Origin: Branchiostoma floridae
Taxonomy: Eukaryota; Chordata; Leptocardii; Amphioxiformes; Branchiostomatidae
Reading direction: 5' to 3'
DNA length: 64,000 bases
NCBI RefSeq assembly: GCF_000003815.2
Contig: NC_049984.1
Coordinates: 16,876,495 to 16,940,494 of the forward strand
Shown here piece after piece: positions 21,101-30,700 of the stretch. How positions within the stretch are numbered: the first letter of the stretch is position 1; each line of letters begins with the position of its first letter. The position numbers and the translations under genes are program-made. Under the pieces are notes generated by a model that saw nothing but the letters and a program-made list of their open reading frames with translations, made no database searches and was not told the DNA's origin.

Positions 21101-23279
21101 CTGTGTTTTAAATCTTAAGAATTGTGTTTACATGTGTTAAGCCTTTTACATGCCAAGAGCTCAAACAATGTACATGTAGCAATTGTGAATATGTATACTC
21201 TTTTCCTTACAGACTTCAGTAGACTCTGCTGTTGGAATGAAGGACCTGTCTGTTATGGTGGATCTTCTGAATGTACTCATCCTCAAACAGTGAGTCGACT
21301 TCTTCTCTAAGAGATTAAAAAGAAAATCCAGTGGATGAGCATTTTTGTTTTACACAATGTGGACTAATTTTGCAATTGTCATGATAGAAGATCATAATAT
21401 CCAATAAAACTTTTCATACCACTTCATTGATTTCTATTTATTGAGTTCCTTTATGCCAGCATAAGGGGTTGTTTGAAAATGGTATCATGTAATTATTAAT
21501 GTTATACATTCAATTATTTACTAAATTTTTCTATCTGCTGCTTGATTGTACATGGCAGTCGTCATAGGTATGACTTCAACTTTAGCACCAATTTTTTTTA
21601 AGGAAAGGGAGATAAAAAGACGCTGGTAATGGTTAGGGATTTATGTACAAGTAAATGTGGTACATTGTTAACGATATTGTAACTTTTCTTACTGATTTCC
21701 AAAATCTATCATACTTAGTTTCGCTATGAAGGTGCATAGAGAAAACCTTGCTACATGTACCCGTGCACTTCAGGGGGAAATTTGTGTACTTTGATATGTT
21801 TTAAAGTACTGATTTTGAAATGTTCTATGTTCCAGCTCCTTGTGGACTCTAGATCTATGCACAGTTTTGCTGCCTCAAATCCAGGAGCTCTTGTCATCCA
21901 AATATGAGAGGTACGTCATGTGGCTTAAGTGTACTTTTATTTACAACCAATTACTGTATTGGGACTGAAAGACATGAGTTTTGTAGAGCTTCTATTCCAT
22001 TTGGCACTAATTCAGATGATCACAGCTTGACGGTAACAACCCCAGTACACAATTTTTGTAAATCTCATTTGTTCTGTTTGTTATCATGCAAAGAGTGTAG
22101 CAGCAGTAGGCATTCTTCCATCTCAGGAGATGTTAGTAGCACTTGGTGAAGAGTGGCTTAGCTCATTCCTGGTGTGGCAATCTTAGTCGCAGTTGGTACC
22201 TATGCAGGACGAAGCATCTCTGTCAAGACATCTCTTTCCTTCAATTGCTTCCAAGCATTTTTGCTTGGACGTGATGACATCCACTATGGTACTTCACATC
22301 TATGTGTAGTGACTGATGCTATGTCTCCTCTCCCCTTCCCCAGCTACTGCCACACAGCCTGTAATGCCTTGAAGATTGTCCTGCGCAGCTTCAGCTCTAT
22401 CATCAAGACCAACGTTCAAGCTCCTCCAGCGGGGGGTGGGGTCGACATATCCAGGGAGGAAAGGTAGGGTTGAGTCCTTCATTGTGATCACTCTGTAAGG
22501 CCACGGCTATGTCTAAGGTTGTGATAACTTTAGTCCATGCAATATGTAATGCCTGGAACATGTACATTTGGAACCTCTTCTGTCGACTCAGCGATTATAA
22601 ATTTGAGCTGAGCTGTTTCCAGAGCTTTTTTTCCTCCCACTAATTGTTTGGGAGCCAACGTTGTTCATTTTTTTCTTATTGTTTTCTCTGTAATTTGTAT
22701 CTTATGAAAATACATACACATCGTCATCTATTTCACATTTATGAAGTTCAGCTTTTTGGACAGACATGTCATTCTCAACAAGCAAATCCTGTCTTGGAAC
22801 AGGAGGATAGCCTGATACATAGATAGAAATAGTTAACTACTCATCACCGTTGTGCCCTAACATTTTAGCATAACTGTATACTCCATGTTTACCAAAGTTT
22901 GTGTGTGCAGCATTGACATCAAAGTGTTACTAAACGACATCTACATTTGATGTCCTGACTTCATTTTGTCGGCACAAGTATTAACTCAAAATGAAACAGT
23001 TCAAGAAGACATTTGAAGTCCATGATCATCTACTAACTGTGTGAATAGTGTTGTGCTGTCCACATTGTGTACTAATCCATGTTTGTTTCCCTGTTGTTTA
23101 CTGACACGTTTCCCCCGTGGTTTGTGTTCCCCATTAATCCTAGATACAAGAAGTGTAAGGTGTGCCACGGCCACCTCATGTCCATCCGTGGGCTGGTGGA
23201 GAAGAAACAGTCCATGTCTGGGAAACTGGGCAGCACCTTCCGTGAGCTGCAGATCATGCTCAACGGTCTGGACGACTAA
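6155..23279 (+). CDS. KATNB1: Katanin p80 WD40 subunit B1, complete, about 23 coding exons
   Basis: Non-catalytic subunit of the microtubule-severing ATPase katanin. In the known family it binds p60 (KATNA1), targets it to centrosomes, spindle poles and ciliary bases, and stimulates severing. The exons listed below join without a phase break to 675 codons (human about 655). Domains: a WD40 propeller over about residues 10-300 with repeat ends [37 protein letters not shown] and the degenerate VFAWEP; a low-complexity linker (about 301-508) with the conserved [15 protein letters not shown] segment; and the p60-binding con80 helical domain (about 509-672) from [12 protein letters not shown] to [13 protein letters not shown]. 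The start ATG at 6155 gives [10 protein letters not shown], matching the vertebrate TKxAWKLQE after splicing. Intron 1 is 2.35 kb and holds repeats. An 81-nt and a 15-nt exon in the linker are in-frame and could be alternative. Identity is certain; the linker exon set is less so. Confidence 0.96.
7975..8036 (-). repeat. Possible tRNA-derived SINE remnant
   Basis: On the minus strand an A-box-like TAGCATAGTGA (8032-8022) is followed at tRNA-like spacing by a B-box-like GATTCAATCCC (8002-7992). There is no closed acceptor stem, so it is not a functional tRNA. Weak call. Confidence 0.3.
8189..8220 (+). repeat. Poly-C followed by CA microsatellite
   Basis: Fifteen C residues (8189-8203) run directly into a short imperfect (CA)n. 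Confidence 0.9.
8539..8669 (+). CDS. KATNB1: KATNB1 exon 2
   Basis: First WD40 blade, from [16 protein letters not shown] to KPNCIM. Acceptor ATTTTCAG, donor GTGGGT. Reading through the donor stays open to 8825, which is a false extension. Confidence 0.95.
8795..8905 (+). repeat. Dispersed SINE-like repeat, copy 1
   Basis: The segment starting TAGCAGCTTCACAGCTGA resembles another segment in the next KATNB1 intron (9820-10080) over about 100 bp, with the same order of landmarks (TTGGTAACTGGGT-like, then GGGCATCA or GGACATCA, then GGGGCTG or TGGGTCTG). Two diverged copies 1 kb apart indicate a dispersed element. Confidence 0.45.
8911..9163 (+). repeat. Segment with a long direct repeat
   Basis: GTTGGAGTCCCATTGCTC at 8911 and GTTGGAGTTCCTCTGCTC at 9116 each run on into a GAAATCATTTC motif, so two diverged copies of about 45 bp lie 205 bp apart. 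Probably part of a repetitive element. Not coding. Confidence 0.5.
9515..9632 (+). CDS. KATNB1: KATNB1 exon 3
   Basis: WD40 blade 2: [15 protein letters not shown] to [10 protein letters not shown], nearly identical to vertebrates. Ends in phase 1 at donor GTAACA. Confidence 0.95.
9820..10082 (+). repeat. Dispersed SINE-like repeat, copy 2, with (CAA)n tail
   Basis: About 260 bp similar at its start to 8795-8905 and ending in a short (CAA)n run at about 10062-10078, a common SINE tail. It contains CTTTCAGAAGGGACA, the type of segment seen in widespread marine-invertebrate SINEs. Family not named. Confidence 0.45.
10518..10618 (+). CDS. KATNB1: KATNB1 exon 4
   Basis: WD40 blade 3: [32 protein letters not shown]. 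Acceptor TTCGCAG, donor GTGCGT. Confidence 0.95.
10985..11026 (+). CDS. KATNB1: KATNB1 exon 5
   Basis: A 42-nt exon encoding [14 protein letters not shown], completing blade 3. Acceptor TTTTATAG, donor GTGAGA. Confidence 0.94.
11100..11221 (+). mobile_element. Short TSD-flanked element with hammerhead-like core, copy 1
   Basis: A body of about 96 bp (11113-11208) lies between perfect 13-bp direct repeats ACATTGTTAACAT (11100-11112 and 11209-11221), which look like a target-site duplication. Inside are CTGAAGA (11123-11129), GAGTG (11131-11135) that can pair with CACTC (11144-11148), and GAAA (11149-11152): the order CUGANGA, stem II, GAAA of a hammerhead ribozyme core. A second copy is at 29618-29739. 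Similar motifs are known from Penelope-like retroelements. I cannot close convincing stems I and III, so catalysis is not claimed. Confidence 0.55.
11374..11457 (+). CDS. KATNB1: KATNB1 exon 6
   Basis: WD40 blade 4: [20 protein letters not shown] to EDSSLK. Acceptor TTGCACAG, donor GTGAGT. Confidence 0.95.
11907..12022 (+). CDS. KATNB1: KATNB1 exon 7
   Basis: [20 protein letters not shown] onward to FLLASGSAD, end of blade 4 and most of blade 5. Ends in phase 2. Confidence 0.95.
12237..12308 (+). CDS. KATNB1: KATNB1 exon 8
   Basis: [20 protein letters not shown], closing blade 5. Acceptor ATTTCTAG, donor GTGGGT. Confidence 0.95.
   Translation, partial: DCEVLGLRDIPVSFFHRSRVWSY
12668..12818 (+). 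CDS. KATNB1: KATNB1 exon 9
   Basis: Sixth, degenerate WD blade: [43 protein letters not shown]. Acceptor TCCCCAG. Confidence 0.95.
13320..13373 (+). CDS. KATNB1: KATNB1 exon 10
   Basis: [18 protein letters not shown], matching the vertebrate IGVAFSQSNVSSYVVDL and ending the propeller. Donor GTAAGT. Confidence 0.94.
14541..14617 (+). CDS. KATNB1: KATNB1 exon 11
   Basis: Proline-rich linker ([20 protein letters not shown]). Weak conservation, but phases fit and splice sites are good (TGTACAG, GTGAGT). Confidence 0.85.
15406..15462 (+). CDS. KATNB1: KATNB1 exon 12
   Basis: [18 protein letters not shown], corresponding to the vertebrate RRIYERPSTTCSKPQR segment. The donor GTTAAA is weak. Confidence 0.82.
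15900..15980 (+). CDS. KATNB1: KATNB1 exon 13, possible cassette exon
   Basis: An 81-nt open block with a strong acceptor (pyrimidine tract, CTTCCAG) and donor GTAAAT; phase 2 on both sides, so inclusion or skipping keeps frame. The peptide ([16 protein letters not shown]) is hydrophobic, unlike the polar linker and without a clear vertebrate counterpart. Could be an alternative exon or a chance exon. Confidence 0.45.
16590..16717 (+). CDS. KATNB1: KATNB1 exon 14
   Basis: Acidic linker ending in [18 protein letters not shown], matching vertebrate IQNAEDYNEIFQPKNSI. Acceptor TCCCCACAG; ends in phase 1. Confidence 0.92.
17410..17457 (+). CDS. KATNB1: KATNB1 exon 15
   Basis: [16 protein letters not shown], the most conserved linker motif (human [16 protein letters not shown]). 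Donor GTAAGA. Confidence 0.94.
18679..18693 (+). CDS. KATNB1: KATNB1 exon 16, possible micro-exon
   Basis: A 15-nt candidate exon (residues DSPTE) between a strong acceptor (CCCCTTCCACAG) and a weak donor (GTACCC). Phase 1 on both sides, so it may be skipped without a frameshift. Confidence 0.45.
19143..19198 (+). CDS. KATNB1: KATNB1 exon 17
   Basis: Lys-rich linker [19 protein letters not shown] between acceptor TTTTACAG and donor GTAAGG. Composition suggests a disordered basic stretch. Confidence 0.85.
19581..19658 (+). CDS. KATNB1: KATNB1 exon 18
   Basis: [20 protein letters not shown] to LAEFLP, matching vertebrate EPAIIPATRNEPIGL and DFLP. Donor GTATGT. Confidence 0.93.
20067..20246 (+). 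CDS. KATNB1: KATNB1 exon 19
   Basis: Start of con80: [37 protein letters not shown]. The donor is the weak GTCTGG, directly followed by tandem repeats. Confidence 0.94.
20258..20295 (+). repeat. TCAA microsatellite
   Basis: Imperfect (TCAA)n starting about 12 bases after the exon 19 donor. Confidence 0.75.
20319..20475 (+). repeat. 31-bp minisatellite in KATNB1 intron 19
   Basis: Five units beginning TAACGGTAGATTCAGAAAGA or a variant, starting near 20321, 20352, 20383, 20419 and 20450 (spacings 31, 31, 36, 31). Degenerate TAACG-containing sequence continues to about 20825. Confidence 0.85.
21213..21289 (+). CDS. KATNB1: KATNB1 exon 20
   Basis: con80: [20 protein letters not shown], closely matching vertebrate [20 protein letters not shown]. 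Donor GTGAGT, phase 2. Confidence 0.95.
21836..21910 (+). CDS. KATNB1: KATNB1 exon 21
   Basis: con80: [24 protein letters not shown]. Acceptor GTTCCAG, donor GTACGT. Confidence 0.95.
22344..22463 (+). CDS. KATNB1: KATNB1 exon 22
   Basis: con80: [20 protein letters not shown], then [11 protein letters not shown], the latter shared with vertebrates. Donor GTAGGG. Confidence 0.95.
23144..23279 (+). CDS. KATNB1: KATNB1 exon 23 (terminal)
   Basis: [20 protein letters not shown], then [16 protein letters not shown] and stop TAA at 23277-23279. The CxxC-type Cys pair and FREL motif match the vertebrate C-terminus. Confidence 0.96.
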
Positions 23280-25492
23280 ATCTCGCACCAAACCTTCCAC
23301 GCGGAGTTCCTTCTCATGCAACTTCTTCACGTTCCAAACTCCGTATCGGCTTCATAAAAGCACAGAGACAATATCCAGTTTTGCGCTGAAATCTGGAAAA
23401 ATTGCTATTATGCTAAGGAAAGTGACTCTCCCCCTGGAACTGGAATAATAGGAAAAGGAGGACCATGGATAAGATAGGCCTGTTCTGAACTTAAAGCTGC
23501 TCCGATAGTGTAGTTAATTCTACAGTGACTTTGGTAAGGCAATTTGTGGACTGTATCTTGCCAAGGATATTGGGACACCACATTTGGAGTGTAGAGTGAG
23601 AGTGGTTGAGTTTCACGTGAATGTTTGTGTTATGTTGGTCCTCCATCTTGCCCTCGCCACACTTTTGTCTCCATAAAACTGAAATACTAATTTGAAATAT
23701 GGTATCTTTCATGCATAATTTTATGGTTTACTGATTTTGTCAATCCCATGGAATCCAGTTGTTCTTTGTCTTGTGTTGTGGGATGTCATATGTCTGGTGG
23801 AGGGACTATTAGGGTTACAATGCACAAGAAGTTGTGAAAAATTTACAGTTTTTCAGACTTTCAAGACTAAGAAGCTGTGCATGTCTAAGAACAAAAAGTT
23901 AATCCGTGCTCAAAGGTTGTGTCTGACACAAAATATTGTAAACTGAGCAAATTTCAACAGAACCTACATTATGTGTGCATAGTTTTGTATTTGACTGAAA
24001 ATTTAAAGTTTGCTCAAGTTACCTATAAACACAAAGGAGGCTTCATTCACAAAAAAAATGTCTTTCACAGCTTACAATATGATATACCAAAAATGTCCCA
24101 CAAAATTACCTTTAATACTCACTCTTGCGAAGGCCAACAACTCTGAGTACCCTCAGACATTGTCGCATACTGGACAAAGCACAGATGGAGAAGAAGTTGT
24201 AGTTTCTTTGCAGTATTTCTGGAAAATTCAGAATGTCCAAGTGCAGTTAGCAACCTTTTGCTGGTTGCAGTCGCAATGCTGCTCTCCTAACACTAGGTGT
24301 CTCTTCTGCAATAGTGGAACTACAGTACTTCAGTGTTACATGTACACGTAGTTTCCAACTGATGCAGCTCCATCAAACACTGGCTGCTCAAGGTGATAGG
24401 TGATATGTAAGTTGAGCTTGTATACCTTGTAGCTTTCTTTGTATATTTGAAAAGTGAAAATGAGCATGCTTTGTCTCGTGTATGTATGGCAAACATCTTC
24501 TGCAGTAATATTTAATTTGTCTAGAATACAGTATGAGTATTGTCAAGCCACTGAAAAAGAATTTGGTGCAAATGATTTAGTCCAAGTGTGAACTTTTCAG
24601 CCGGAGTTGTACCTGCGAATAGTGACAAACTGTCAGCCCCTTATATTGGGGAGTGTACATACATATATTTGCCTTGAAAAGGGGGTTTAAATTTAATAAC
24701 AGTGTTGATTTGATGGTGTCTGCTTTTGTGGAGAAACAATAAGTGTCACAATAAGTGATGATCACTTAAGGGTCTGATATGTATGGAGCTGGCACTGCAT
24801 TTTGATGTGAATTATACTTAAAACTTTGAAAATTAATGATGAATTACAGATTGTAGAGTATTTCAAATGGCTTGCAAGTAGGAGCTTATGTTTGTGTTTT
24901 GTTTCCAAATTTGGCCATATTTGTGTAGCAAAGTAAATGCTGTCACAGTAAAGAATAGATGTATATAGATATGTACATTTGCCTTTCCTTTGTCAACCAT
25001 AGCTATTGGGCTAGAGTAGCCAAACGTTTGCATATTATGGTGCCTTTGAACTATGCATGGCCATGATGTCAACAAGTGCTGGTATACCTCTAGAAACTTC
25101 CGAAAATTGTAAGGAAAGGTAGTCTCGTACGCTGTGCTTTGTATGCTTTTGGGATCGGTTATACTGACAAAATACAATAAGGGATCAAAGAGCAGCATCA
25201 CTTGCTGAAACTAGAAAATGTAATTCTGCAAGTCTGTATCACAAAACTCTGTTACTTCTGAACGTACAATGAAATCAATGTTTCTTTCCATAAAACACTG
25301 GATTTTAGATCCCTAAATGTTACAAAGTCCAGCTCTGTGAGACACTTCTTATTGCCTATAGTAGGCAGATCTCCAGGATTTTGTTTGTGTGGTTTGTGAT
25401 AGAGCCTGGGAGCACTGTTGTCCTGCACAAGATTGATCATGATATTTTCCTTCACAACAACACGTGTATGTGTGTTTATCTGATATCTTATT
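23280..25492 (+). other. KATNB1 3' UTR and downstream sequence
   Basis: AT-rich, without exon-like blocks. No canonical AATAAA close to the stop was found, so the transcript end is not placed. Open frames here are short and without motifs. Confidence 0.4.
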
Positions 25493-26247
25493 ATATTTCA
25501 GCCATACCATAGGTATGGTGAAATATATTGTATTCGTAATGTTTCTTTCTTTCTTTCTTTCTCCTGTCAAATCTTCAAATCGAATCAACTCCGCCGTTTT
25601 TAAACCGATTGACTTGAAATTTGGCACAAAGGTAGAGTAAGCCAATACCCTCAGGTGATTTTTTCATTTTTTTCATATCTGCCTTTAAAATGATTTTATT
25701 GAGTTTTTTGTCAATTTTTATGTATATTTCGGGCTCCTGTACCCTGGTATTACAGCCGAATGACATGAAATTTGGTACAGAGGTGCCCTGATCATATGCC
25801 CACCCAGAGTTAATAACAGTTTTGGCATACGGTACAACAAAATGCTTAATTTTGCGATTTTTGGCCATTTTTTGACAAAAAAAGCACATTTTTGCCTCCT
25901 GCACCCTCGTTTTACAACCAAATGACCTGAAATTTGGTATAAAAGTGCCCTTCAATTATGTGTGCATGAATTCAGTAACAGTTTTTCCATACAGTACAAC
26001 ATAATGCTAAATATTGCGATTTTATGGCCGTTTTTGGACAAAAATTGGACATTTTGGGCTCCTGTTCCCTCGTTTTACAACCAAATGACCCGAAATTTGG
26101 TTAAGCGGTGCTCTAGATATTTATCCAAATGACCCATGTATAATTTTTGGCATGGAACACTTTAAAATGATATATTTGGGATTTTTTGGGGTCATTTTCC
26201 AATGGCCAACGACCTCAAGGCCTATTGTTGCATGATGGCTGAAATAT
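25493..26247. mobile_element. TIR-bounded element with 160-bp internal tandem units
   Basis: Perfect 13-bp inverted repeats (ATATTTCAGCCAT at 25493-25505 and its complement at 26235-26247) enclose a segment with four diverged units. Each unit carries a GACNTGAAATTTGG-like motif, at 25611, 25762, 25924 and 26087 (spacings 151, 162, 163). A (TTTC)n run is at 25541-25561. The periodicity makes a long false open frame on the minus strand. No transposase is visible, so it would be non-autonomous. Confidence 0.6.
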
Positions 26248-26534
26248 GCTGTATTTGCTCTCAAGCAAATGTCGGCCTTTCTAGTCTATAGTTAAACTTA
26301 CTGTAGCATATAGGAAATGTATATAGTCTGTGTAATACAAACTTCGCTGTCCCTAGCTGCAGCCTTTCCACTAGGGTCGCTGTAAGTGCAACTGAGATTG
26401 AATTAGTCTAAAAAATATAACCTTCTTGCAACACAACCTTTAAACTACTAGTATTTACATGGACAAAGTTTTATCAGGTTCTGAATAGACTATACTTGAC
26501 CTTGCTGCAGGGTGGTGTGACAAGGATTTTTTTA

Positions 26535-26548
26535 CCCCCCCCCCCCCC
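26535..26548 (+). repeat. Poly-C tract
   Basis: Fourteen consecutive C residues. Confidence 0.9.
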
Positions 26549-26739
26549 TCATCTTTGTCATTACTGGAGTAGACTTTTTTATCCACATTTACTGAGGGCC
26601 CCATATTCCATATATATTACCTATCTTGTAAGTAGTAAATATATTTTCACTATTTGACTTCCATGTAGGGAAAGAAAGAGAATGGTAAAGGAAAAAGTGT
26701 AAAATGCCTAAAAAATACTGACTTGAACCCCACGACTGC

Positions 26740-27728
26740 TTTTTTTTTTTTTTATTTTTTATTTTTTTTTTATTCACATATATTTTGCGAGTATGAAGCG
26801 GAAAGCACAAATTGCTTATATTTAGCCATCTACTCAAGAAACATACGCATAAAACAAGAATAGTAAACGACATTACATACATAAGTACAAAATGGATAAC
26901 AGAAAAATAAATTTAAACAAGACAAGTTGGTGCTGAATCAATTAGGAGAACCTGCCTGTACAATGGATATAGGTAATGACAAGATCAAAAATGTTACAGT
27001 TCTGTTGATGTGAGAGAGATGTTGATCCTGATAACAGTAAAGTACATAAAGTAGTGTCGTTGAGGTGCTTTAGGTCTACTATAATATTTGAGACAGCCGA
27101 TAACAAAGAACTTCTTTGGCTAGTATAGAGTGTGCAGTGTGGTAGATAATGTTCGGTTGTTTCACAATGATAGCCGCATTTACATGTAGGATAATCAATA
27201 CAATGGTGTTGAAATAGATGGTAGTTTAACTGACTGAAGTTTAGACGGAGCCTTGTAAGATGAACTGCGGAACGACCTTGGCCATAAGAGAAATGGGAGT
27301 ATTTTGTCGGCTTGTTGAATAGTGAGTCCAGCTCTTTTTTGAAAGTGTTGATCGAAAGGACGGCTTTAGCATTCGTAGGCAGTTCATTCCACAAGTGAAC
27401 AGTTGAAGGTAGGAAGGATCTTTTATACTTTTCAGTTTTACAGGCAATGGAAGTAAGGTTTTGGTTTGCGCGAAGGTTGTAAGGGACCGTATCACAGATA
27501 CGTGGAGGGATAATATTATGTAAGTACAGTGGTGCGAGACCATTCATAATTTTGCTTGGAAAGATATCCAGTGAAAAATGCCCAACTTCTAAAAGATTTA
27601 CGAAACTCTGCAAAAATAATGGCAGCGGAAAGCGGAAGCCATATATCTGCAAGGCGACTGGAAATTTGCAGTAATTGGTAATATGACAGATGAGTGCCAA
27701 CTCTCCTTATGTCAGCGGACCACTTCAC
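26740..27728 (-). mobile_element. 5'-truncated non-LTR retrotransposon (LINE) 3' end
   Basis: On the minus strand a 252-codon open frame (27700-26942) encodes the C-terminal part of a LINE reverse-transcriptase polyprotein: IMNGLAPLYLHNIIPPR, YKRSFLPSTVHLWNELP, then LRLNFSQLNYHLF and a terminal CKCGYHCETTEHYLPHC zinc-finger-like motif (C-x-C, C, H, C). These blocks are typical of CR1/L2- and Jockey-like elements. After the stop come about 170 bp of 3' UTR and an A-rich tail (T-rich on plus, 26740-26772). The polymerase core and endonuclease are missing, and the frame seems to shift near 27590-27600. A dead, 5'-truncated copy. Confidence 0.75.
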
Positions 27729-30700
27729 TTCTCTCTCATCCTGTCATTACTGCCTGCCCTTGTCTGACCTTGATCTTCCATCAATGACAAGGCTTACCTG
27801 ATTTCTTAAGTCTCGACCTGTGACAATCCAATTTTGTCCATGTAGCCAGTATAGATTTTAGCGGGATGCTTGTGTAAGTGCCTTCTTGCAAGTGCAATTT
27901 CATCACCAATTTTTCTTAGGTAACCAAGCAAGCACTCAAGATGATGATTCGTCATTTTTCAAGGCCAGTGTATTCTATCTTCAAGTCAATGTTCACTCTC
28001 CTTGCATTCATCTTTAACCTGCAATGTCCAACATAATTTTCTGTCAAGACACCTTGTAAACTAAGAATTTCGAAAGACATGAACTTCTACAATGTCATAA
28101 ACTTGAAATATTACTTAGTATATGCCAGGGCTGGACAGAGCCGCTTGGAAGAGCGGTATGGAAACTATCAGACTGTTGCCCACCCCTGTGTCAGTTACCC
28201 CAGCAGCAGTGTTATCAAATACTGGATACTGCTAAATGCTAATACTACTACTGCTACATTATGTCTGTAATAACATTTAACATTCAGCCATCTGATGATG
28301 TTGATGAACATTCAGACATTACAGATTTTGAACTCTGAATTCTCAATTTCTTCCCAAAATCATAAAGATCATAGTTTCCTCCCTCAGAGGAGACAGGACG
28401 GTCGGTAGTTCCCCATGACAGGAGACAAATCATCCTTGCCCTCTAAGGTCAAGGCAGTGAAAGCTTAACGAGCCCTCTGGGATCCCCAGTGATTTATGAA
28501 GTTCATTTGTGTGATGTATTTATGGTGCTGTGGATGAGTGATGACATGGAGTCTGCTGTGTGATAACTGATGGCTTTTGGAGGAGCAGGGATGCGCTCCT
28601 TTGATTTGTGAAAAAGTTAATTTTCTGTACACCAATGGCTCTCTCCATCTATGAATTTTCCAACCAACTCATTTTTGAGAGCCTTGTTTGCAGGTTTTGT
28701 TGTTAAATCAATCATTTTAAGCTTAAGGAAATACATTTTCATCTATTTCATATCATGAAGTTCAGATGTTTCGATGGATTGAATTTCCATTTTGGAGCCA
28801 AAGTTAAATTTCATATCTGATGACCAGTTGTACACTGTCGGCAAGTAAATTGTACCACCACTCAACCACTGTGTCAAAACCTAATAGAAAACTAACATCA
28901 AGTGTCAGCCATCGCCTGAAGTTTCTCACGACAAAGCCGAGTCCACTTCTGCCCAACTTCGTCGCCAAGTTTCCCAGACAGCGACCACACCCAGTAGAAG
29001 CATCGTTTGAAATCGCAAATCTGACGTGGCGCCTCATCCCACGCTGAGATCAGATTCGCCGTCGCTGATTCATTCCGGATTTAGACGCTGGCCTCATTAC
29101 CGCTGGGGACCTTGAACTCCGAGCTACCGGTCGACCCACTCGTGTAATGGTTCCATCTAATGTTGTCATTCGACTTGGTGATGGTTCTTTTTTATTAAGA
29201 TGTACTTCTCGGGCAAATGAAGCAGACTGACGGACAGACCTTCATAGACGGAGGTATAATTTTGTCCCACACTAGGGATATGCAGTTTCAAGTTCTGGCA
29301 TGACTTCATGTTTTACATACAGACGTGTTGTAATTTCTATCTTGTTTCGAAAAATTAGTCTGCGTTACACATCTCTTGCTGTCGTGTCACCCCTGGTAAA
29401 ATAAAATAAACAAACAGGCTGATTGGAGCAATCCTCCCTACCAGTGGAAGCATGATTTAGTCAGGCTATAGAAAACTTAACTACAGTTCTTCCTTATGTT
29501 TTAATACCTTTTGATCTCTATTGCTCCCTACAGGTAAATCAAACATGATAGAGTTTGTTCGTAAAGCTTTTAATTTCAGAGTGATTTTGGGGTCGGAAGG
29601 AAATGGAGTGTTAACAATGTTTACAGTTCATTCTAGTGACGCTGAAGAAGAGTGATGGATGTCACTCGAAACGTGCAGAAGTGAATCTCTGTTTTTTATC
29701 CAGTTGTAGAGGTTGAATTGTTTTTGAATAGTGTTTACAATAGTTTTGAAATTCATGGTAGGACTATAGTTGCACACTGCACAGCTGTGGAAACACCAGT
29801 TTTAAGTTTGTGGTGGCTTTTCTTACCGCGAACATAAAACCACTGTGAAAACGTAAAGGATTACTGTATATGATGGTAAGATTTTCCCAGAAATGGGATG
29901 AAAGTGTTCAACTGAACAACACGTATTCAACATTACTGCACACAGACAGGTGACATAAGTTGTAAGATAGTTGGCTACAATTTTTAGGATTGCTTTTTAC
30001 CCCCCTCCCTTAGTGAAGATTTATTCCCCTGACCAACCATATCCCGGAGCCCTTGTGATGAATGGGATAATTGAGGACACCATCCCAGATATTATTTGCC
30101 CATAAAACATCTCATTTATGCTTTATATTATTTTGCCTGTCAGACAGTCGATTGGTGTATCTATAATGATGATTTATTCAACCGAATATTTCTTGGTGAC
30201 ATTTTGTACTCTTCACTTCTCACTATGATAATTAGAAAGTTTCCTGTGACAAAAGATTGCATGAAGATACACTTTGTACACTTTGCTGGTGAAACTTTTT
30301 TTTCGTTGGGGCTTATTTCAAGAACATTTTTTTCAAACTTAACATTGTATGGATCGCTTGAAAGCAGCTTCTTGGAAATGTGTTGATATGCTTATCACAC
30401 TATCAAGGAAAATTGACAATTTCCACCATTTTAACCAAGTCTCAAAATTGACAACAGAAACGTTTTTGGCACAGATGTGACTTACTTCATGATAAATGAT
30501 CCATCAACATGTCAAAAATGATTGGCAGTTTGAATCTGTGGACTTAGTTGGCAGGACAACTATTGTTTCACATCAGATGCTGACCTTCGCTAGCTAAGCT
30601 GTCCAGTGGTTGAAACACGAAAATATAGAATATAACATGGGGTATGCCGTATTGCCCGAGGTACGACCCTTCATGCTCACTCTTAGTTATGACAATAGGA

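Noticed and set aside
25575-25955. 126-codon minus-strand open frame
   Set aside because: It is produced by the 160-bp tandem units of a repeat element; the peptide is itself periodic and has no domain.
28804-29047. Overlapping 75-77 codon frames on both strands in a GC-richer block
   Set aside because: Neither peptide has a recognisable family; probably transposon debris.
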